A DNA stretch of 41,163 nucleotides from Syntrophobacteraceae bacterium (GTDB lineage Bacteria > Desulfobacterota > Syntrophobacteria > Syntrophobacterales > Syntrophobacteraceae), in the NCBI GenBank assembly GCA_031292215.1, contig JARLHO010000080.1, positions 1 to 41,163 on the forward strand, in the 5' to 3' direction. Every line of letters starts with the position of its first letter. Positions within the stretch are counted from its first letter, which is position 1. Below, one piece after another: positions 1 to 7,327 of the stretch. Made by a program: the position numbers and the translations under genes. Under the pieces are notes generated by a model, which was given only the letters and a program-made list of their open reading frames with translations, did no database searches and was not told where the DNA came from.

Positions 1-34
1 CGATAGCCAATCCGAGGATGATTTTTTTGCTCAT
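1..34 (-). CDS. Small secreted peptide, N-terminal fragment (cut by window edge)
   Basis: The minus strand begins at an ATG at 34 and runs off the window; the visible residues are MSKKIILGLAI. This matches the start of the neighbouring peptide at 162-362 (MNRKIILGLAI) almost residue for residue, and the DNA is nearly identical as well. A Shine-Dalgarno AAGGAGA lies just upstream, at about 44-50, as in the neighbour. It is therefore a tandem paralogue, with the beginning of a Sec signal peptide. Function unknown; the rest of the protein is outside the window. Confidence 0.65.
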   Translation of the reverse strand, partial: MSKKIILGLAI

Positions 35-114
35 TTTCGTGTCTCCTTATCGTGAACCGGCAGCCGCCAATTCGATTATTCGAGTGTTATCCAAACGCCT
101 CATCGTAAGAAACC

Positions 115-155
115 GCGCGGTGTCCATCACAAGATGTCCCGGAGGGACACCGCGC
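115..155 (-). terminator. Stem-loop after the small peptide gene, probable weak terminator
   Basis: Perfect 11-bp inverted arms (115-125 and 145-155, GCGCGGTGTCC and its complement) enclose a 19-nt loop. The hairpin starts just past the stop codon of the minus-strand peptide gene, and the minus strand continues as GGTTTCTT, a poor U-tract. It may terminate or attenuate transcription between the two tandem peptide genes. Confidence 0.45.
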
Positions 156-161
156 AAATCC

Positions 162-362
162 CTAGTACCCAACCGAACCCATCTGCACCGGCGCCTGTGT
201 CGCCGAAACGTTTCCGTGGATGCCGGGAAGGCCGCAGGCAAAAGACCAGCAAGCGGGCTTGGCGAAATAAGGGCCGGTTGCGTTTTGGGCCTGCGCGTTC
301 ATGAAGACGCCGCTTACGAGCGTCAGGGCGATAGCCAATCCGAGGATGATTTTTCTATTCAT
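162..362 (-). CDS. Small secreted peptide, unknown function
   Basis: 66 residues. The first ~25 form a Sec signal peptide (basic NRK, hydrophobic IILGLAIALTLVSGVF, cleavage expected after AQA). The mature part is about 40 residues, rich in Ala, Gly and Pro, with two cysteines in CWSFAC that could form a small disulfide loop. The start is ATG at 362 with AAGGAGA six to seven bases upstream. A near-copy of its signal peptide begins at 34, so this is one of at least two tandem paralogues read on the minus strand. I do not recognise the family. Candidates are a secreted signalling or antimicrobial-like peptide or a small envelope protein; nothing in the sequence decides between them. Confidence 0.6.
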   Translation of the reverse strand: MNRKIILGLAIALTLVSGVFMNAQAQNATGPYFAKPACWSFACGLPGIHGNVSATQAPVQMGSVGY

Positions 363-450
363 TTTCTGTCTCCTTAACCTATAATCAGTAGATAAAAGTT
401 TCTAGTATTGCGTTCTCTTTGGTAAGGCACTAAAAACTTTGTTAGTCGCA

Positions 451-478
451 ACTTAAATATGCCCCTCCCCTCTGTCAA
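451..478 (-). promoter_or_regulatory. Possible promoter of the small peptide gene
   Basis: On the minus strand an exact -35 hexamer TTGACA (473-478) is followed by an AT-rich ATATTTAAGT (451-460). The spacing to the best -10 candidates is short (13-16 bp), so this is a weak prediction. It lies about 90 bp upstream of the ATG at 362. Confidence 0.25.
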
Positions 479-573
479 GGGCCTTTTTTAATATGAAAAC
501 GATATGGGCCGAAAGCAAAACCGCCGTGCTTCGGGAAAGGAGAAGAAGGTGCGCAAGAAATTGCCGCGGGGGG

Positions 574-838
574 GGGGGCGCCAATGTTGTTGAGTTAAGA
601 AGTCCCGAGCTTTTCCTGCCTGTTTGAACACCACTAATTCCCGGGAAAGGCGGGGCTCCAATATGATCGGAGATATCTTGATTGATGGTTCTGATCTGCG
701 ACCCCTCACCGGGTCGTCTCTTTCTTTCTTTTCCGGGGGTATCGGCCTTACGGCCTCAACCGCCCGGCTAATGGCTTTGATCCCTCCGGGATCACGATCG
801 TCGCTCCAGTCGCTTAACTCAACAACATTGGGGGGCGC
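574..838. mobile_element. MITE-like element with 18-bp terminal inverted repeats and 8-bp target duplication
   Basis: CAATGTTGTTGAGTTAAG at 582-599 and its exact reverse complement at 813-830 bound a 249-bp segment. The 8 bases outside each end are identical (GGGGGCGC at 574-581 and 831-838), as expected for a target-site duplication. No transposase frame survives inside: the longest open frame in the interval has no recognisable protein features. The ends resemble those I associate with IS4-group / ISAs1-like elements, which make duplications of about this size, but that family assignment is from memory. It is most likely a non-autonomous derivative mobilised in trans, or the residue of an internally deleted IS. 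The left duplication lies in an 11-base G run (568-578). Confidence 0.65.
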
Positions 839-1151
839 GCATTACCCACCGTCGGCCGTGGGTAACGGAGACTTCGGCGCACGGGCGCGGCCGCGCTCAA
901 AGCTAAAAACCAGTTTGGAGTTCATCGCCTCCTGATGGTATTATTTATCATTCGACAGCTATATTCGGCTCGAAGCGAACCGCCGATACAATCGATGAGG
1001 GATCGCGCCATTACAATCATGGTCGGGACTACATAAGGTTTTTCACAAGTTGAAAAATAATTCGGATAAAAAAACCGTTAAGCTCGTGAGGTGGGCCCCC
1101 CGGATTCTCGAATCCCCCCCCCGGGGTGGACCAATAAGCCGTTCCTCGGTC
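839..1151. other. Intergenic stretch without a recognisable gene
   Basis: No protein-like frame with a plausible start is seen. The stretch is partly AT-rich (930-1075) and ends in C- and G-runs with a small palindrome (about 1090-1130). It runs directly into the truncated 5' end of the next gene, so it may contain a deletion junction. Confidence 0.4.
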
Positions 1152-3533
1152 ATGAAGCCACCGGGGATTAGCGATGATGCGGTTGTCGTCATGGGTTGCG
1201 GGGACATAACGATGCGGAAGGGAGTCGATCTGTTCATTTCCGCGGCGTCGGCTCTAAAACACCTCTCGCCTTCACGCCGGTTCCGCTTCGTTTGGGTTGG
1301 AAAAGATACCGAATATCTCTACACACGCTACCTGGCCGAGCAGATCGAGCGTTGCGGGCTAACGGAAGCGGTGGAATTTATCGGCGAACCAGCCTCTTTT
1401 GATCGGGTCTGTGGATTGGCGGATATATTCTTTCTTAGCTCCCGGCTGGACCCGTTTCCAAAGGCAGCCATAAAGGCCATGCTAAATGGTCTGCCTGTTG
1501 TGTGTTTCGAAAATGGCTCGGCCACAGCCGAAATGCTCTCAAACCATGGCGATCTCCAAAAACTGGTTGCGCCCTATTTGGATGCCTATTCGGCAGCCGC
1601 AATAATCGATCTTTTGTGCACGGACACTTACTATCGCGCCGTTTCAAAAAGAGCTGTGCGCACTATGGCTCTTTCGGTCGATATCGACCGCTACTGCGAG
1701 CAGGTCGATTCGTTTACCAAAACCGTTTCGCTTCTCCCGGGGCGGCAGGAGCAGGATTTGGCTCCACGTGTTGGCGACAAGGGTTTTGTCGAGGGGCTTT
1801 GCCGGCGCGCGGGCGGGGAGGACAAGTCCGGCAATGGGCCGGCCGGGTGGCAAACACTGTACCGGCACTATGACCGCTCCTATCGGATATGGAAAAAGCA
1901 CCGGCAAACCGGCGCCGACAGGGAGCAAACGCTAAGGCTGATTGGCGAGCTTTGCGGTATTGGTTCTTTTTTTCTGCTCTATCCTCTCTACAAGTTGATA
2001 AAGCCCTGCATAAAGTTACAAAAAACATTATCTCGAAGATCTGTAAAGTCCCCCGGACGGGGCGCCAGGATTTACGATCCGTCAAAAAAGACTGTCTTGC
2101 TGGTTTCCCATGAGGCTTCGAAAACCGGGGCGCCCTTGATTGCATTCAACCTGCTCGAAAAATTCGCCTCGAAGTACAACGTCATCTCGGTGCTCCTTGG
2201 ACCCGGCAGCCTTGAGAGAGCTTTTAAGAGCTGCTCTGTTGCAACGCTTGGCCCCTTTAGCAACTCCGAGCGTTACTCCGCGGCCGTTCACGCCCCCATC
2301 TTTCGCCTCTGCCAACAGTTCTCGCCCTCCTTTGCCGTCGTAAACAGCCTCGAATCCAGGGAAGCGCTCGTTGCGCTAAGGAAGGCAGGGGTCCCATCCG
2401 TTCTGCTCGTTCATGAGTTTGCCTCTCTTTGGCAGGTGGATATGAAAAGAGTTGCCGCCGGCGCCTGCCAAATGGTCTTCCCCGCGCCCCTCGTTTGGCG
2501 CGATGCAGTGGGTATGTTCCCCCAAATCGCTTCTCGCCCGGTCAACATCATCCACCAGGGCCAGTGCAGAATTCCACTGGAATGGCTGCACGGCGAAACC
2601 TCCCGGGGCGAGGCAGAACACATAGCATCGCTTATGAGGCCGCTTGGGGCAAAGGATGACGCCGTTGTCGTCATGGGGTGCGGAACCATCGAAATGCGAA
2701 AAGGGGTCGATTTGTTCCTTGCCGCGGCAGACGCCCTCAAACGGCTCTCGCCGGCACTGCGGTTCCGCTTCGTTTGGGTCGGAAAAGAAATCGACCCGGT
2801 GTTTACACGATATCTGTCCGAACAGATCGAGCGTTGCGGTCTTACGGAGACGGTGAAATTTCTTGGAGAACTTAGCTCCGTGGATATGGCTTACCGCCTG
2901 GCGGATATCTTCTTCCTTAGCTCACGACTGGACCCGTTTCCAAACGTCGCCATCGAGGCAATGCTAAATGGTCTGCCCGTTGTCTGTTTCGAAAATGCTT
3001 CAGGTACCGCCGAAATGCTCTCGCGCCGCGACGATCTGAACAAACTGGTCGCGCCCCATATGGACGCCTATTCGGCAGCTCGGAAAATAGATCTTTTGTG
3101 TACGGACCATTGCTTTCGAGCCGCCGTAAAGACCGCTGTCCGCAACCTGGCGGTTTCCTTCGACAGGGACCGCTACTGCGATCAGATTGATTCCTTGGCC
3201 CAAAGGGCAACTCAAATCATGAGTCAGCAGCAAGAAGATGCGGCCACCATCACCCGCGATGAAACCTGTATGAGCGGCATGGACCGGCGCCTCAAGGGCC
3301 GAAAGGAAAAAGACGCGCTCATCCGGTCCTGGGTGTATGAGTGCGCCGGGTGCGAGGCGACTTCCTGCCCCTTCCCGGGCTTTGATCCCGAAATTTACCG
3401 CAAAGAACATCCCGAGCTAAACGAACCCCCTTTTGTCAATCCACTTGCCCATTTTCTCCGCAGCGGTCAACCACAGGGGCCGTGGTTGCTCACCCGGGAG
3501 CTCCATCGACAACCACGCTTTTCGCATTCTTGA
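1152..3533 (+). CDS. Tandem GT-B glycosyltransferase (GT4-like), 5'-truncated, with internal tail module
   Basis: About 793 residues from ATG 1152; a TTG at 1050 would add 34 unconvincing residues. Residues ~5-190 match residues ~510-690 closely (both contain DDAVVVMGCG, RKGVDLF, FFLSSRLDPFP and NGLPVVCFEN). This is the nucleotide-sugar-binding C-terminal half of a GT-B glycosyltransferase. Only the second copy has the matching acceptor half (from ~312, LLVSHEASKTGAP), so the first unit has lost its N-terminal domain and is probably not catalytic. Residues ~233-297, between the units, carry the LYPLYK...KP tail also found on the next two proteins. The C-terminus has FDPEIY...NPLAHFLRSG, a short motif recurrent in polysaccharide glycosyltransferases. 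A role in surface glycan assembly is inferred from family and neighbours; the sugar is unknown. No good Shine-Dalgarno precedes either start, consistent with a truncated gene. Confidence 0.75.
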   Translation: MKPPGISDDAVVVMGCGDITMRKGVDLFISAASALKHLSPSRRFRFVWVGKDTEYLYTRYLAEQIERCGLTEAVEFIGEPASFDRVCGLADIFFLSSRLDPFPKAAIKAMLNGLPVVCFENGSATAEMLSNHGDLQKLVAPYLDAYSAAAIIDLLCTDTYYRAVSKRAVRTMALSVDIDRYCEQVDSFTKTVSLLPGRQEQDLAPRVGDKGFVEGLCRRAGGEDKSGNGPAGWQTLYRHYDRSYRIWKKHRQTGADREQTLRLIGELCGIGSFFLLYPLYKLIKPCIKLQKTLSRRSVKSPGRGARIYDPSKKTVLLVSHEASKTGAPLIAFNLLEKFASKYNVISVLLGPGSLERAFKSCSVATLGPFSNSERYSAAVHAPIFRLCQQFSPSFAVVNSLESREALVALRKAGVPSVLLVHEFASLWQVDMKRVAAGACQMVFPAPLVWRDAVGMFPQIASRPVNIIHQGQCRIPLEWLHGETSRGEAEHIASLMRPLGAKDDAVVVMGCGTIEMRKGVDLFLAAADALKRLSPALRFRFVWVGKEIDPVFTRYLSEQIERCGLTETVKFLGELSSVDMAYRLADIFFLSSRLDPFPNVAIEAMLNGLPVVCFENASGTAEMLSRRDDLNKLVAPHMDAYSAARKIDLLCTDHCFRAAVKTAVRNLAVSFDRDRYCDQIDSLAQRATQIMSQQQEDAATITRDETCMSGMDRRLKGRKEKDALIRSWVYECAGCEATSCPFPGFDPEIYRKEHPELNEPPFVNPLAHFLRSGQPQGPWLLTRELHRQPRFSHS

Positions 3534-3665
3534 GCGGACCGCGATCATCGTGGATCAAACGGCCAGGAGAGGGCCATCCCGAGATTTGGGAAAAGCAGCG
3601 GAATCGGCGCCCCATCCCAAGGCAGCAGGAGGAACGAAAAAAACGGTGTCTGGCGAGGAGTGTTT

Positions 3666-5927
3666 GTGAAAATAAAAGGGCGCCTAAGGGGCGCGGTTTC
3701 TAAACTATTGCGCCGGCCTGCGCCCGCGGCGGCCCGGGGGGCGGATTCCTCTTCCGAGTGCTTTTCCAAACTCCTTCCACTGGCGCGGGTCGTCTCGTTT
3801 GACGTATTTGATACCGTACTGCTCCGAAAAACCAGATGTCCCACCGACGTCTTCTTATACATGGAAAGCGAGGCGCGAAATATTCTCGCCAATCCGGGGG
3901 CGCGGTTTCCCGAGCTTCGCATCCAGTCCGAGACCATTGCCAGACAGAGAGCTTTCACCCAACACGGCTACGATGACACAAACCTCGAAGAGATCTATTC
4001 TGTCCTACGGGAGCTGACGGGAATTGGCGATGACGCGTTGCGGGCTCTACTCGAGCTGGAACTGCGCTGCGAAGAACGGCTAATCTATGCAAACCCTTAT
4101 GCCGCAAGGCTCTGCAAGCTGGTCGAGGCACAAGGAAAGACCCTTGCTTTTACCTCGGACATGTACCTGCCTCGTTTCGCCGTAGCCCATTTGCTCGAAA
4201 CGAACGGGTTTTGCGCGCAAAACCTCCTGATTTCCTCCGAGACTCGGGTGACCAAGCATGGCGGCAAGCTCTTCGATCTGCTCGTAGGCAGATTCGGAGG
4301 CGACCCGGGAAAGATTTTGCACACCGGAGATAATGAATGGTCGGATTTCGAGCGAGCCCGGCAAAGAGGGCTTACGTCCCTGCACTGGCAGCCCCAACCC
4401 GAACAGCTCCCCTTTGTGGATCAAATCGCCTCTTGCGCGCCCGATTGGGACCGCGACCTTTCCTCCAGCATCTATGCCGGCCTGGCGCGAAAACGAAGGC
4501 TTAGCCATCCGGTCGTTGGGACCGGGGCCTCGGACTTTTGGAAAGCGATCGGATATGAGGTTATCGGCCCGCTATATTTATCATTTGTCTCCTGGACCAT
4601 AAAACAAGCCCAAGACCTTGATGTGGATAAACTTTTCTTCCTGGCTCGAGATGGCTATTACTTAATCAAGGTATTCGACATCCTTAAAGAGCGCTGGAAG
4701 TTCGCCATAAACGCAGATTACCTGTATGCTTCCCGTCGTCTACTAAATGTGCCAAGAATCACTTCGATCGATGAAGAGGCGCTCTCTTTTTTGACCGAAC
4801 CCAATCCCTGGATGTCGCTTGGCGACTTTTTGGAAAGAATTGGACTCGATCCGGCCCTCTATTGCGAGCGCCTCTGCGATTTCGGCTTTACTTCCCCGGA
4901 CCAGTTGCTCACCTCCGCGCAGGGTTTTGTATCCGAGAAAGTGCGCGAGAATACGCGCGCTTTGATAAAGAGCCTTGGCGGCGATATTTTGGCCCTCGCA
5001 GCCAGGGAACGATCGAGACTGTTGTCCTATTTTTCCGATATCTCTTTGACTCCGGGCAAGGCAGCCCTGGTAGACATCGGCTGGCAAGCCTCCTCGATCA
5101 GGTCGCTTCGTGACTTGTTAAATCTTAGTGGCAATGAGCCGGGCCTGCATGGGCTCTATTTTTCGACATGGCGATTTGCCGAAAGCGTCCTGCTCTCGGG
5201 TTGTCCCCTGCGGTCTTTTTACGTACACCTGGATCGTCCGAGACATCGAGCCCATCTGATTTGCGAAGGCGTTGAACTGCTGGAGGCCTTTTTTTGCGCC
5301 CCGCACCCCTCGGTTGTGGGGCTTAAGAAAAGCAACGGCCGCTGGCGCCCGCTCTATGGCGAAAAAGAGCTGGGTGACACGCAGCAGCGAAACTTGGACG
5401 TAGCCAAAGAGGCCGCGTTGGAATTCGTGGTCGAGGCGACGGATTTGGCGCGGGATTGCGATTTTGGCCAACCGCCGTTTGCCTACCTCGACACCGTGCT
5501 GGAAAGAATACTGGGCCATCCGTTGCCGCATGAAGCGCGCATCCTGGGGGAGCTTTCGCACCGGAACAGTTTTGGAGGCAGCGCCCTGCCGCGCCATATC
5601 GCGAAAGCGCCTGCGAAAGAAAAGCGAGAAAACGTCGCCACATTGCGCGAAGCCTACGAGCGCAGTTACTGGAAAACCGGGTTCCTGGCCCAGCTTACGG
5701 GAAAGGAAAAACGGCTTCTTAAAAGAGAGCAACGCGTCCGTTGGGATGCTTATGACAATGCCTACCACTTCTGGAAGGAGTATAAGAGAAAGCGGCTGAG
5801 TCGGCATGAAGCGGTAAAGATCATCGATGACCGGTATGGCCTGCGTTTATTCATTGCGCTGTACCCGCTCTATAAAATCGTAAAGCCTTTTAAAAAATTG
5901 ATGAAATTTTTTAAAAAAATGGCTTGA
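3666..5927 (+). CDS. HAD-superfamily protein of the COG5610 type with C-terminal tail module
   Basis: 753 residues from GTG 3666. GAGGAG at 3655-3660 lies five bases upstream; the GTG at 3660 overlaps that site and is rejected. Residues ~40-235 are a HAD domain: motif I FDVFDT (Asp46; the residue two positions on is Phe, not the Asp of classical phosphatases), motif II FTSDMYLP, and motif III/IV GDNEWSDFERA. The middle part (FFLARDGYY, YASRRLLNVP, VDIGWQASS) is typical of the long COG5610 proteins found in capsule and O-antigen clusters. Residues 692-753 are the AYDNAYHFW...LYPLYK...KPFKKL tail shared with neighbouring glycosyltransferases, ending in a very basic stretch. The likely role is a hydrolase or transfer step in surface polysaccharide synthesis, at the cytoplasmic face. 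The substrate cannot be read from sequence. Residues 1-690 are close to the second half of the fusion protein at 7328-10372. Confidence 0.8.
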   Translation: MKIKGRLRGAVSKLLRRPAPAAARGADSSSECFSKLLPLARVVSFDVFDTVLLRKTRCPTDVFLYMESEARNILANPGARFPELRIQSETIARQRAFTQHGYDDTNLEEIYSVLRELTGIGDDALRALLELELRCEERLIYANPYAARLCKLVEAQGKTLAFTSDMYLPRFAVAHLLETNGFCAQNLLISSETRVTKHGGKLFDLLVGRFGGDPGKILHTGDNEWSDFERARQRGLTSLHWQPQPEQLPFVDQIASCAPDWDRDLSSSIYAGLARKRRLSHPVVGTGASDFWKAIGYEVIGPLYLSFVSWTIKQAQDLDVDKLFFLARDGYYLIKVFDILKERWKFAINADYLYASRRLLNVPRITSIDEEALSFLTEPNPWMSLGDFLERIGLDPALYCERLCDFGFTSPDQLLTSAQGFVSEKVRENTRALIKSLGGDILALAARERSRLLSYFSDISLTPGKAALVDIGWQASSIRSLRDLLNLSGNEPGLHGLYFSTWRFAESVLLSGCPLRSFYVHLDRPRHRAHLICEGVELLEAFFCAPHPSVVGLKKSNGRWRPLYGEKELGDTQQRNLDVAKEAALEFVVEATDLARDCDFGQPPFAYLDTVLERILGHPLPHEARILGELSHRNSFGGSALPRHIAKAPAKEKRENVATLREAYERSYWKTGFLAQLTGKEKRLLKREQRVRWDAYDNAYHFWKEYKRKRLSRHEAVKIIDDRYGLRLFIALYPLYKIVKPFKKLMKFFKKMA

Positions 5928-5993
5928 ATCAAATGATGCGGGAAAGGGATTGAATGAAGCACCAAAGCCGGTTATCATGGCCATTCATCCTAA

Positions 5994-6167
5994 TTGGGCG
6001 CAAAGCCCCGGGCGCTTTACACGCAAACATTTTACGAGACCCTGTACCTAATCCGGAGCCAAACCGATCGGATCAACCTTGAACGCTACCCCGGCAAAAA
6101 AAACCATCTCACCAAGACCGAGGAGTTCAAACAGTCTATAACCCTTGTGGACGTGGGGGGAATTTAA
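5994..6167 (+). other. Short protein-like open frame, possible gene remnant
   Basis: A 57-codon frame is open from TTG 5994 to TAA 6165-6167, just before the GT2 gene. Its translation looks protein-like (ALYTQTFYETLYLIR, then TEEFKQSITLVDVGG), but there is no clear ribosome site and I cannot name a family. It may be the 3' end of a gene lost when this cluster rearranged, or it may be chance. Confidence 0.25.
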
Positions 6168-6169
6168 GA

Positions 6170-7231
6170 GTGTCTGCCGCCATCTCGCGAATTTGCGTGG
6201 TCACAAGGACAAAAGATCGGCCTCTTACGTTGAAGCGAGCTATTGAGTCCGTACTAAAACAGACCTTTGAGGATTGGTTGCACATCATTGTAAACGACGG
6301 TGGAAACGCGGCTGCTTTGGACTCCGTCGTCTCGCCCTGCCTTAGCCGTTATCGCGGACGTCTAAGGATCATCGATAACGAGGTATCTTCGGGTATGCAA
6401 AATGCCTCGAACTGCGCCATTAGACAGACAGACAGCGAATATATCGCCATCCATGACGATGACGACTCCTGGGCGGAAACGTTTCTATCCCAATGTTGCC
6501 GATATCTCGATTCCACCGGTCCTGCGGGCATCATTCAAGGGGTTGTCACTCAATCGGTCTGGGTCTTTGAACAGATCGATAAACACGGCAATATCGTGGA
6601 GCTAAGGCGGGAAGATTATTTTCCCTTCAAAAACGTCAACCTGTTTGAACTGGCGGGCAGAAATATTTTTCCTCCCATCGCTTTTGTCTATAGAAGACGG
6701 GTCCATGACCATATCGGCCTATTCGATCAACAGTTTAACTATCTTGGAGACTGGGACTTTAACATCAGATTCGCCAGCAAATTCGACATCGGAGTCATCG
6801 ATCGGCCATTGGCGTTTTATCACTGGCGCCATGGGGTATCCGGGTCCGGTTATGGCAACACGGTGACCGATGAAGTAGAAGAGCATCGAAAACTTGCCAA
6901 TATGTTACGCAATCACTACCTGCGCCTGGATTTGGAAAGAGGCGGGGTCGGATTGGGTTTCCTTATCAATATATCCGATAAATTGGCCCAACTGGCAGAA
7001 AGGGAGGAAAAAGAGCTTATCAAGAGATATAGTGTAATCGATTGGAATGCATATGACAACGCCTATCATTTCTGGAGAGAGTACAAAAAGGGGCGCATTG
7101 TTAAACACAAGGCATTCAAGATAATCGATGAAATGTATGGGCTTACTCGTTTCCTTACGCTGTACCCCCTCTACAAAGTACTAAAGCCTTTTAGAAAACT
7201 GATAAGATTTTTGAAAAAAAAGACGGCTTAA
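6170..7231 (+). CDS. Family 2 glycosyltransferase with C-terminal tail module
   Basis: 353 residues from GTG 6170 (MSAAISRICVVTRTKDRP). The GT-A fold signature is clear: the N-terminal VVTRTKDRPLTLKRAIESVL, then VNDGG, then a metal-binding acidic cluster HDDDDSW near residue 100, and an acceptor-side GDWDFNIRF. It should transfer a sugar from a nucleotide donor to a growing surface glycan on the cytoplasmic side; donor and acceptor are unknown. Residues 291-353 are the same tail as on the HAD protein upstream (AYDNAYHFW, KIID, LYPLYK, KPFRKL, basic end). Residues 1-~280 are about three-quarters identical by eye to the N-terminus of the next gene, showing a recent duplication. The upstream SD (GGGGGGAA) is weak. 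Confidence 0.85.
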   Translation: MSAAISRICVVTRTKDRPLTLKRAIESVLKQTFEDWLHIIVNDGGNAAALDSVVSPCLSRYRGRLRIIDNEVSSGMQNASNCAIRQTDSEYIAIHDDDDSWAETFLSQCCRYLDSTGPAGIIQGVVTQSVWVFEQIDKHGNIVELRREDYFPFKNVNLFELAGRNIFPPIAFVYRRRVHDHIGLFDQQFNYLGDWDFNIRFASKFDIGVIDRPLAFYHWRHGVSGSGYGNTVTDEVEEHRKLANMLRNHYLRLDLERGGVGLGFLINISDKLAQLAEREEKELIKRYSVIDWNAYDNAYHFWREYKKGRIVKHKAFKIIDEMYGLTRFLTLYPLYKVLKPFRKLIRFLKKKTA

Positions 7232-7327
7232 GTCCCTTTCCAGCATATGGGCAAAACGACGGGACGGCGTTCGGGAAACTATCGGGAAGGTGTATTGGAT
7301 TACTCTTGCAAGACATGGGAGGAAGAA

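Noticed and set aside
624-935. 103-codon open frame on the plus strand
   Set aside because: It crosses the right end of the MITE-like element, has no ribosome site, and has low-complexity Ser/Pro/Gly composition.
7247-7327. Upstream ATG start for the GT2-HAD fusion
   Set aside because: The extra 27 residues have no counterpart in the paralogue, while ATG 7328 has its own SD and the matching MSAAIS start.
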